A stretch of DNA of 19,239 bases from Gammaproteobacteria bacterium (lineage in GTDB: Bacteria; Pseudomonadota; Gammaproteobacteria; Pseudomonadales; Pseudohongiellaceae), in contig DMJN01000208.1 of NCBI GenBank assembly GCA_003451715.1, positions 2,906-22,144 on the forward strand, read 5' to 3'. Positions 1 through 5,769 of the stretch are shown here, piece after piece. The notes beneath the pieces are model-generated. The model ran no database searches, was not told the DNA's origin, and worked only from the letters and a program-made list of their open reading frames with translations. Each line of letters opens with the position of its first letter. Positions within the stretch are counted from its first letter, which is position 1. Both the position numbers and the translations under genes were made by a program.

Positions 1-63
1 TGTTGGTCATCGATTTAGAGTAACACGGGGACACTCACAACTTAACAACTTCCCCCTCCGCCC

Positions 64-573
64 TTAGTTCTGATAGAACCGGGAATTGATAAAGTTGTAG
101 TCGGTTGCCGCTGCAAGCAGGTGGCAGTCGCGACAGAAGGCAGCGAGTCCGGAATCACCTGTGCCACGCGCACCGTCCGGTCGCACGTATTCCCAATCGC
201 CGGTCTCTGGTGATTGCCCGGCTGCCAGCTTGATCATAACAGTTAATTCGGGATTTCTACGGGCCAGCAGGGCGGCTTCATTATTGAAGCTTTCTTTTAG
301 GAGAATAGTCCCTTGAGGATAAGGAAACCCTCGAGTGCCGCGATTCACCGCTTCGCCCACGGAATTAACATAGATCTGTCGATATGCGTTGATACCCTCG
401 TGCACATTGGTAAGAAAACCGGTAGGGTCTCCTGTAGTGGGTTCTGGTGTCACACGATACCAGGTCAGATAATTATCCCAGGCACTGTCGGCGGGACCCA
501 ATGGCGGTGATGTTGACATACAGGCGGTAAGAGTAATGAGCAGGCTGGTTGCTGCGATGAATTTAAGTATCAT
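64..573 (-). CDS. Cytochrome P460-like haem lipoprotein
   Basis: This 169-residue protein starts with a lipoprotein signal: a hydrophobic stretch at about 4-16, then a lipobox ending in Cys18. It is therefore probably exported and membrane-anchored. Near the C-terminus, C147-x-x-C-H151 is a c-type haem attachment motif, followed by a D-Y-x-F segment. Upstream come a P-x-G-T-I-x-x-K-E segment (about 86-94) and a G-D-W segment (125-127). This order matches the cytochrome P460 / P460-like family, small c-haem proteins known for hydroxylamine or NO oxidation and, in many relatives, of unknown function. The ribosome binding site AAGGA lies about 8 bases before the ATG. It appears to be a single-gene unit, with tag divergent about 430 bases away. 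The family call is from motifs only; enzymatic activity is not shown, because P460 chemistry needs a haem-lysine cross-link that cannot be assigned here. Confidence 0.72.
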   Translation of the reverse strand: MILKFIAATSLLITLTACMSTSPPLGPADSAWDNYLTWYRVTPEPTTGDPTGFLTNVHEGINAYRQIYVNSVGEAVNRGTRGFPYPQGTILLKESFNNEAALLARRNPELTVMIKLAAGQSPETGDWEYVRPDGARGTGDSGLAAFCRDCHLLAAATDYNFINSRFYQN

Positions 574-1000
574 AATCGTTGTCCTTTCCTCTGTTCTCTT
601 TCTATAAGACTGTGTGGCGAGGCTTTGCCCGTAAGCAATAACCTCGACATGGAATGAAGTTAACTGAGTAACCTCCTTCCGCTAAAATAGAACCACTGTT
701 CATCTGCGCCTGATCTCTGTGCCATTCAAGGTTTTTTCTGTTCTGACTGTAGAGACCCACTTTTCTCAATTCTATTTCAGTGACGATGGCAGATTGGAAG
801 AAGGACACTGACGTGCTAATTGCACAATTCAGAGCCAGGGGCTTTAGCAAACCCGATTAAGTTGTTAATGTTAGTATCCCTTTTGCCCTTGCATTTAATA
901 CTGTGCTTATATACAGTATATCGCTCTAAAGCATTAACAGCTCGAGCATCAGAAACTGCGAAAGGCTGGGTAGATTCACGACAAAAGACCGCAAAAAACA
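574..1000. other. Intergenic region between divergent P460-like gene and tag
   Basis: These 427 bases hold short open frames on both strands, but none has a recognisable domain, a convincing ribosome binding site or a natural-looking composition, so I call no gene. The identifiable element is the LexA-type box at 899-918. The promoter of the minus-strand lipoprotein must lie in the left part, and that of tag near the box. Confidence 0.6.
899..918. promoter_or_regulatory. LexA (SOS) box upstream of tag
   Basis: The sequence TACTGTGCTTATATACAGTA has perfect TACTG/CAGTA half-sites around an AT-rich 10-base core. This fits the gammaproteobacterial LexA consensus (CTG-N10-CAG with TA-rich spacer). 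It sits 82 bases before the tag ATG, close to a weak -35-like TTGCAT at 889-894, so bound repressor would cover the likely promoter. The only gene immediately downstream on the plus strand is tag. Whether the divergent P460-like gene is also affected is unclear, as its start is over 320 bases away. Confidence 0.75.
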
Positions 1001-1567
1001 ATGAATTCACGCTGCTGGTGGCCAGGGAATGACCCGGTCTATATTGCCTATCATGACGAGGAATGGGGGGTTCCGGTACGGGACGATCGCCTGCTGTTCG
1101 AATTTCTCTGTCTCGAAGGACAGCAGGCCGGTCTCAGCTGGATTACCGTACTCAAGAAACGGGATCATTACCGTAAATGTTTCAATAACTTCGACATAGC
1201 CGCTGCGGCACGATTAACCGACGCACGCATCGAGAAATTGCTGCAGGATTCCGGTCTGATCAGAAACCGGCTGAAGCTCTATTCGATACGCAGCAATGCC
1301 CAGGCATTTCAAAAAGTACAGGAAGAATTTGGAAGCTTCGAAACCTACATCTGGTCTTTCATCAACGGCTCAACCATCGACGGCAAGCGTAAGAATCCGA
1401 AAGATGTCCCGGCAACGACTGCCGAGAGCGACGCCATGTCCAAAGACCTGAAGAAACGAGGATTTAAATTCGTTGGCAGCACGATCTGCTACGCTTTCAT
1501 GCAGGCTGCTGGCCTGGTCAATGACCATACGGGTAATTGTTTTCGCTACCGCGAATTGAAAAACTGA
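1001..1567 (+). CDS. tag: DNA-3-methyladenine glycosylase I
   Basis: This cytoplasmic base-excision-repair enzyme removes 3-methyladenine from alkylated DNA. The 188 residues match the length and sequence order of E. coli Tag. The zinc site is complete: Cys5 and His18 at the N-terminus, His176 and Cys180 at the C-terminus (N-D-H-T-G-N-C). The base-recognition segment C-L-E-G-Q-Q-A-G-L-S-W carries Glu39 and Trp47, and the K-K-R-G-F-K-F-V-G-S-T-I-C-Y block is intact. The ATG is the only start in frame after the upstream stop at 971. It has only a poor ribosome binding site, an A-rich leader. A strong LexA box lies upstream, suggesting damage-inducible expression; in E. coli tag is regarded as constitutive, so this control would be notable. 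Downstream, the VOC gene follows after about 40 bases with its own ribosome binding site and may be co-transcribed. Confidence 0.95.
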   Translation: MNSRCWWPGNDPVYIAYHDEEWGVPVRDDRLLFEFLCLEGQQAGLSWITVLKKRDHYRKCFNNFDIAAAARLTDARIEKLLQDSGLIRNRLKLYSIRSNAQAFQKVQEEFGSFETYIWSFINGSTIDGKRKNPKDVPATTAESDAMSKDLKKRGFKFVGSTICYAFMQAAGLVNDHTGNCFRYRELKN

Positions 1568-1607
1568 GTCAAAAAAACATTCTTACTAACCCTGGAGGGG
1601 AATAATC

Positions 1608-1988
1608 ATGATTGGATATGTAACACTTGGAACGAATGACATGGAGAAAGCGGCCGCATTCTACGATGCCCTGCTCGGTGAATTAGGTGCCGTCCGATTC
1701 ATGGAAATGGAAACCTTTATCCCCTGGTCGGTGGATCCCAACCAACCGGCACTGTCGGTGACGAAACCATTCGATGGCAATGCAGCCACGGTCGGTAACG
1801 GCACCATGGTGGCTCTGATTGTCGATAGTAATGACAAGGTCGATGCAATTTACGCTAAAGCCATTGAACAGGGAGCGACCGATGAAGGTCCGGCTGGCCC
1901 ACGGGGAGAGGGTGGATTTTATGCGGGTTATTTCAGAGATTTAGACGGCAACAAGCTGAATGTGTTCTGTATGACGCCTCAGTCATAG
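1608..1988 (+). CDS. VOC superfamily (glyoxalase/bleomycin-resistance fold) protein
   Basis: This 126-residue cytoplasmic protein has the paired beta-alpha-beta-beta-beta layout of the vicinal oxygen chelate fold. The N-terminal half opens with a G-Y-V-T-L-G-T-N-D-M-E-K segment and A-F-Y-D, and the C-terminal half ends with G-Y-F-R-D-L-D-G-N-K-L-N. The usual metal ligands are not obvious: the first-strand His position reads Gly/Tyr, and the Glu normally after D-G-N-K-L is Asn. A classical glyoxalase I reaction is therefore doubtful. The start has an excellent ribosome binding site (CTGGAGGGG) 7 bases before the ATG. It follows tag by 40 bases in the same direction. The substrate is unknown; small VOC proteins of this group are common and uncharacterised. 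Confidence 0.85.
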   Translation: MIGYVTLGTNDMEKAAAFYDALLGELGAVRFMEMETFIPWSVDPNQPALSVTKPFDGNAATVGNGTMVALIVDSNDKVDAIYAKAIEQGATDEGPAGPRGEGGFYAGYFRDLDGNKLNVFCMTPQS

Positions 1989-1995
1989 GCTTGTG

Positions 1996-2179
1996 ACTTG
2001 TCGGGGGTCAGAGGAACTTGTCGGGGTGACTTGTCGGGGTCAGAGTAAATTGATTAATCTTCTGGATTAGTTAATTGCTCTCCAGCAAAGATCAATTTAC
2101 TCTGACCCCACTTCTGTGAAGATCAATTTACTCTGACCCCACTTCTGTGACCCCATGTCTTCCTGACCCCACTTCTCAT
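1996..2179. repeat. GGGGTCAGAG palindromic/tandem repeat cluster (REP/REPIN-like)
   Basis: A 19-base arm, GGGGTCAGAGTAAATTGAT at 2036-2054, is repeated perfectly in inverted orientation at 2091-2109 (36-base loop) and again at 2122-2140. The right part is a tandem array of period 31: 2088-2118 and 2119-2149 are identical. A decayed third copy (CTGACCCCACTTCT, 2163-2176) runs into the stop codon of the next gene. The left part carries three copies of ACTTGTCGGGG (1996-2006, 2016-2026, 2029-2039). The architecture resembles REP/REPIN or miniature elements mobilised by Y1/RAYT-type transposases. That link is from general knowledge; no transposase is in this window. It lies between convergent genes and may double as an attenuator. 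Confidence 0.8.
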
Positions 2180-2433
2180 AGATTTCCTATCTTTCGTTCC
2201 AGGTCGTAGTTGCGATCGGTAACAATACTCTCCAACACAACTATTCTTTCCTTCAGCTCGGTGATTTGATTTTCCAGGTCATCTGTTGAGTTTTCATGCA
2301 GTTCCTTCTTGAGTTCACCGAGTTGAGCATTGGTAATTCGCTTATTCTTAAAGTACTCGCTAATAAATACCATCATACTCACAGGTATCATAACGGCCAT
2401 CATGATTGAGAAAATCTGTAAGGCTGCAAGCAT
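2176..2433 (-). CDS. Small PspB-like membrane protein with coiled coil
   Basis: This 85-residue protein has one N-terminal transmembrane helix (about 4-27) followed by a charged, coiled-coil-like tail (about 35-80). The tail contains L-K-E-R-I-V-V-L-E-S-I-V-T-D-R. Layout and tail resemble PspB of the phage-shock response, which helps PspC activate the psp regulon at the inner membrane. No pspA, pspC or pspF is nearby, so this is an orphan and the function should be read as PspB-like only. The start is firm: AGAGGAG lies 7 bases before the ATG. The gene is isolated between two palindromic repeat clusters (1996-2179 and 2468-2555), and its stop codon overlaps a decayed repeat copy. Alternatively it is one of many short TM-plus-coil proteins with no Psp role. 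Confidence 0.75.
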   Translation of the reverse strand: MLAALQIFSIMMAVMIPVSMMVFISEYFKNKRITNAQLGELKKELHENSTDDLENQITELKERIVVLESIVTDRNYDLERKIGNL

Positions 2434-2467
2434 AATAATCTCCTCTGTTTTTTGCGCTATTCCTAAG

Positions 2468-2555
2468 AATCAAAGGGGTCAGGGACACTTGATCCAATGA
2501 ACGGGCGCACAGTCTTGATAGTTTATCAGATCAAATGCCCCTGACCCCTTCGATT
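2468..2555. repeat. Long inverted repeat with GGGGTCAGGG core (REPIN-like)
   Basis: Two 27-base arms, 2468-2494 and 2529-2555, are inverted copies with three mismatches around a 34-base loop. The core AAGGGGTCAGGG is shared exactly. Arm length, loop length and the GGGGTCAG core parallel the cluster at 1996-2179, so the two are probably related members of one repeat superfamily. The rest of the 2434-2751 gap holds no gene that I can support, apart from the terminator at its right end. Confidence 0.8.
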
Positions 2556-2696
2556 TTGGGTAGTATGGTAATACAGCAAGATTCGGACCATTGATATTAT
2601 TCAATATTTTCAATGGCTTAGGAATGGCCCCGCAAGTGGTGATGGTGAGAAAATACTAATTGTTAGCGATTTACACGAAACCGGATCGCCGGGCGT

Positions 2697-2735
2697 AAAA
2701 AAACCCGGTCACCGCTGGGTGACCGGGTTTTTATT
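2697..2735 (-). terminator. Strong rho-independent terminator of the FAH-family gene
   Basis: A perfect 13-bp stem (AAACCCGGTCACC at 2701-2713, complement at 2718-2730) encloses a 4-base loop. On the minus strand the stem is followed by a run of seven T (2697-2703). It lies 17 bases past the stop of the minus-strand gene ending at 2752. On the plus strand there are five T, so it could also work in that direction. Confidence 0.92.
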
Positions 2736-2751
2736 GAATTCAGTGGCTTGG

Positions 2752-3582
2752 TTACTTGCCCTGAACGACTTCGTTCTTGAGCACACCCACACCTTCTATT
2801 TCCACTTCGTAGGTATCGCCTGGAACCATGGCGCGGGTGCTACCCATGGTACCTGACCAGATCATATCGCCGGGCTCCAGAGTAAAATAGGAAGAAATAT
2901 AGCTCACCATTTCTTCCATATTGAATATCAGGTCATTGCTGTTCTGTCCCTGCACGACCTCACCATTGTGACGACCGGTGATCTGCAGGTTCTTGTAATC
3001 CAGACCTCTAACCAGTGCGGGGCCGACGGCATTGAAACCACGCGAGCCCTTTGCCCGGACCCACTGGATGTCGCCGCCCTGCCAGGCGCGCTCACTGACG
3101 TCGTTGCCGGCAGTGACACCGAAGATGTATTCATGGGCATCCGCTACCGCAACATTCTCGGCACGCTTGCCGATGACTATCGCCATTTCCGCCTCATAGT
3201 GCAGGTTCTGGGATTCGGCGGGCCGTATGATTGGATCTTCCGGTCCCACGATTGAATTGGCGGGAACGATGAACAATCCGGGGTATTCGGCAGGATCACC
3301 CGTGATATGACTGCGGAAGTTAAATGCGGTCATGAAGACCAGCGTAGGTTCGACCGGTGCTTCGAGTCGGACATCAGACATGTCGAATTTCGTGCCAGAG
3401 TGTTCCATGGTGTCATAGGGCGCGCCGGCCAGTTGAAAAACTTCATCGCCGTGCACCATGCCCCAGGATATCTCGCCACCGCCCTGTGAATAGCGGACAA
3501 ACCGTTCCGGTTCCTGCGCGACCGCAAGCACGCTGGATAACGCCAGCACCAGAGCTGCTGATAATGTCATTAATCGCTTCAT
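2752..3582 (-). CDS. Exported fumarylacetoacetate hydrolase (FAH) family protein
   Basis: The 276 residues begin with a clear Sec signal peptide (M-K-R-L, hydrophobic 5-21, A-V-A|Q cleavage at about 22/23), then an FAH-fold domain. Family metal ligands appear as Glu130 and Glu132 (L-H-Y-E-A-E-M) and Asp161 (G-N-D-V-S-E-R). Lys178 lies in the W-V-R-A-K segment, and the C-terminal S-G-T-M-G-S-T-R...P-G-D matches the usual T-G-T-P-G-G-V-G...P-G-D. FAH enzymes hydrolyse or decarboxylate beta-keto or dioxo acids and are normally cytoplasmic, so a periplasmic member is unusual. The ribosome binding site GGGAGG lies about 6 bases before the ATG, supporting this start, and the signal peptide would be lost with any later start. 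It has its own terminator and probably its own promoter in 3583-3690. The substrate is unknown. Confidence 0.88.
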   Translation of the reverse strand: MKRLMTLSAALVLALSSVLAVAQEPERFVRYSQGGGEISWGMVHGDEVFQLAGAPYDTMEHSGTKFDMSDVRLEAPVEPTLVFMTAFNFRSHITGDPAEYPGLFIVPANSIVGPEDPIIRPAESQNLHYEAEMAIVIGKRAENVAVADAHEYIFGVTAGNDVSERAWQGGDIQWVRAKGSRGFNAVGPALVRGLDYKNLQITGRHNGEVVQGQNSNDLIFNMEEMVSYISSYFTLEPGDMIWSGTMGSTRAMVPGDTYEVEIEGVGVLKNEVVQGK

Positions 3583-3690
3583 TCCTAACCTCCCACTGAA
3601 GTCTTGATTTTTTCAAGCTGTGTAGATGAACAGCCGATGCTACGCTGCTTGTAGGGTAGGGTCAACTGGCCTGAGGCCATGAAATCCGGG

Positions 3691-4182
3691 CTATTTTTGC
3701 GCGTGGTGTTCGCTTTGCAGTTGGGCGTAGGCAATAGAATTCATCTCGTTAGCACGATTCCCGAAGACTATCTTGTGCAGCGTATCGGCGAGGATTTCCT
3801 GAAAATTATCAGCATGCAGGTAAGCGGCCACGTTGCCATCGGTTGGGTCCAGCGCAATTTGTTTCAAGTCCTTACGATGATCTTCCGTGATGATGATGAA
3901 GGGAGTCGGATTACGAAACGGGCTACGACCTTCTTCACTTCGTACCTGGAACAAAAACTGATCGCGTGGTTTCTTATAGCTGTTCCAGCCGGTAATCAGG
4001 CAGGCAAGTTTGTTAGTGAACAAGCCGAAGCCTCGATTGTATTGCTGCATGGCCTCCATAGCATTCGTTTCATTGTAGGTATTAATCGCCGTGTACAAAC
4101 CCGTATGACCAATAAGCACCGCGCACTCATCGACCAATGCGTTGTCTAGATCATATAGCAGGACTACAGGTTTCAGGCTCAT
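3691..4182 (-). CDS. Degenerate response-regulator receiver-like protein
   Basis: This 163-residue protein has no obvious enzymatic motif. Its pattern follows a receiver domain: strand V-V-L-L-Y-D11-L-D13, a helix, a strand L-A-C-L-I at the place of the phospho-acceptor strand, strand F-I-I-I-T99 (Thr/Ser switch position), then A-A-Y-L and a final helix. The phospho-acceptor Asp is absent (T64-G65 follows the strand), and the conserved Lys after the fifth strand is replaced by H123-A124. If it is a receiver it cannot be switched by ordinary phosphorylation. The middle (about 67-92) is longer than usual and charged. It starts 21 bases after the nitroreductase stop, so the two are probably co-transcribed, although its ribosome binding site is poor. 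The receiver reading is inferred from pattern; otherwise it is a conserved hypothetical protein. Confidence 0.6.
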   Translation of the reverse strand: MSLKPVVLLYDLDNALVDECAVLIGHTGLYTAINTYNETNAMEAMQQYNRGFGLFTNKLACLITGWNSYKKPRDQFLFQVRSEEGRSPFRNPTPFIIITEDHRKDLKQIALDPTDGNVAAYLHADNFQEILADTLHKIVFGNRANEMNSIAYAQLQSEHHAQK

Positions 4183-4203
4183 GGTTTTATGAAGCAGCTC
4201 TAA

Positions 4204-4932
4204 TCAATTGGAACGAAAGAAGATGTTGGCGGAAATGTCATCACGGGTCGTGCGAGTTTCGTTCGCCGGCACCGCCTCATCTTCATAGCCGAAGCTTATC
4301 CCGAATAAAATCTTCGTGCCATCCTGAATATCGAATGCGTCTCTGATCAGGTCAGGATAGTTGCGCATGGTTGCCATCGGGCAGCTGTGCAGACCGAACG
4401 CAACCATCGTCAGCATCAGTGTCTGTGCCCACATGCCCACATCGAGAGCCGCAGGGACGCCGAACTTGGGATCCATCCCGATAAAGGCGATATAGGGTGC
4501 ATCGAAGAACTCGAAATTTCTCAGCACTGCGCGCATTCTACCTTCCTTGTCACCGCGCCCTATCCCCATTTTTGTATACAAGGCTACCGCACATTCCACT
4601 TGTCTGACACGGTACTCATTCTCAAAATCTGAAGAATACTCATAATCTGGATTGGGTTTTACTCCGCCGGTGGTGTTTTCGAGCATTTGCTTTTTCAAGC
4701 GTTCTTTAAGCTCACCAGAGGCAATATATACTTTCCAGGGCTGCACATTGCAATTGGACGGTGCCTGTTGTGCGATCTCGAAGAGTCGATTCAGTACGTC
4801 CTCGGGCACTTCCTTATCCAGGAATCCTCGTACCGAATGACGGGCATACACCGCATCGATCAATCCCGTATCCGGATCCGCCACTGTAGTCTCATTAGTT
4901 GCTGATTCAGTATTAGTGCTTAACTTGTTCAT
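4204..4932 (-). CDS. Nitroreductase-family FMN oxidoreductase
   Basis: The 242 residues show the FMN-dependent nitroreductase fold: Y-A-R-H-S-V-R-G-F (29-37) for FMN phosphate binding, A-P-S-N-C-N-V-Q-P-W (57-66) and a C-terminal F-G-I-S-F-G-Y segment (210-216). Such enzymes use NAD(P)H to reduce nitro groups, quinones or enones as cytoplasmic dimers; the natural substrate here is not known. The first 20 or so residues are polar and low in conservation. The ATG at 4932 follows a G-rich stretch (GGAATGGATGA), which could serve as a weak ribosome binding site and has a short out-of-frame ATG within it. It is followed closely by the receiver-like gene. The SDR gene lies 108 bases upstream in the same direction and may belong to the same or a separate transcript. 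Confidence 0.88.
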   Translation of the reverse strand: MNKLSTNTESATNETTVADPDTGLIDAVYARHSVRGFLDKEVPEDVLNRLFEIAQQAPSNCNVQPWKVYIASGELKERLKKQMLENTTGGVKPNPDYEYSSDFENEYRVRQVECAVALYTKMGIGRGDKEGRMRAVLRNFEFFDAPYIAFIGMDPKFGVPAALDVGMWAQTLMLTMVAFGLHSCPMATMRNYPDLIRDAFDIQDGTKILFGISFGYEDEAVPANETRTTRDDISANIFFRSN

Positions 4933-5040
4933 TCATCCATTCCGATTTCAATTCTCAAGATTCGATTCTTTCTTATGCAATTCTGCAAGGGATCAGCTGC
5001 CTGAGTATCACTTGTCCTACGAGTATTACTCTGTGCCTTT

Positions 5041-5766
5041 TCAACTCAAGATTCTACCGCCATCCACATCTATAGTGGTACCGGTAATAAAGCCATTATT
5101 CATGACAAAGATTATTCCCTGTGCTACTTCTTCTGAAGTTCCGGCTCGCTTAATCAAATGAGTCGCTGTCATGACTGTTAGTTTATCCTGCTTCTCATCC
5201 CCGAAGTGATCGAACATAGCTGTATCGACTGTTCCAGGTGACACTACATTCACCCGAATGGGTGCCATCTCGACTGCCAGGCAGCGTACCAGATTTTCCA
5301 CCGAGGCACCTACGCAGCTCAGTGCCGATTGGGCCGGCTTGATCTTGCGGGCCGGTGAGCCACTGACCAGGGTAATGCTTGCGTCGGCCGCCAGGTAGGA
5401 TGCGCCGCTACGAACCACTTTGGCGTAACCCCACAGCTTGTCATGGGCCGCCTTGAACTGGTCTTCGGTCTGCTCCAGGAATGGCTTGAGGGTTCGCTCA
5501 CCGCCCACCGCCGCCGAGATCAGGTGATCGATGCTGCCGGCTTCTTCAAAGATCGCCCGCAGGCTCTCGGCATCGTGAGTATCGGCCTGCCTGACTTCAA
5601 ATGTGCCATTGCTCAGCGCTTTCGCCTTCTCGATATGGGCTGCCGAGCGCCCGGCAGCCCACACATTCGCACCCAGCTCGGCGGCGGCCTGCGCCGCTGC
5701 CAATCCAATGCCGGCGGTACCGCCGATGATCACGACATTCTTGCCGGACAAATTATTGCTTGTCAT
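5041..5766 (-). CDS. SDR-family protein lacking the catalytic Tyr and Lys
   Basis: This 241-residue protein has the classical SDR Rossmann fold: dinucleotide loop G-G-T-A-G-I-G (15-21), a hydrophobic strand ending I-S-A-A-V-G (83-88) in place of N-N-A-G, Ser135 in L-V-S-G-S, and V-N-V-V-S-P-G (172-178) with D-G-G near the end. At the active site, alignment with the usual Y-x-x-x-K-A-A-x-E puts Leu149 for Tyr and Gly153 for Lys (A-L-S-C-V-G-A-S-V-E). Ordinary SDR proton relay is therefore not possible as written. Known SDR subgroups share this loss, so it may bind NAD(P) or act by another route. It starts 3 bases after the stop of the FAD-linked dehydrogenase; its AAGGAG site overlaps the end of that gene, so translation is probably coupled. 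This suggests a joint pathway. Confidence 0.88.
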   Translation of the reverse strand: MTSNNLSGKNVVIIGGTAGIGLAAAQAAAELGANVWAAGRSAAHIEKAKALSNGTFEVRQADTHDAESLRAIFEEAGSIDHLISAAVGGERTLKPFLEQTEDQFKAAHDKLWGYAKVVRSGASYLAADASITLVSGSPARKIKPAQSALSCVGASVENLVRCLAVEMAPIRVNVVSPGTVDTAMFDHFGDEKQDKLTVMTATHLIKRAGTSEEVAQGIIFVMNNGFITGTTIDVDGGRILS

Positions 5767-5769
5767 ACA

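Noticed and set aside
23..58. GGGGA...TCCCC pairing at the left edge, resembling the palindromic repeats farther right
   Set aside because: Only five bases pair and the inner sequence does not; cut close to the window edge, so no repeat could be shown.
602..1032. Short open frames on both strands between the P460-like gene and tag
   Set aside because: No domain, no ribosome binding site, mutual overlap and overlap with the LexA box and tag start; best seen as chance frames.
3603..3617. CTTGATTTTTTCAAG hairpin upstream of the FAH gene as a terminator
   Set aside because: The stem is five AT-rich base pairs and the T-run is the loop, not a tail.
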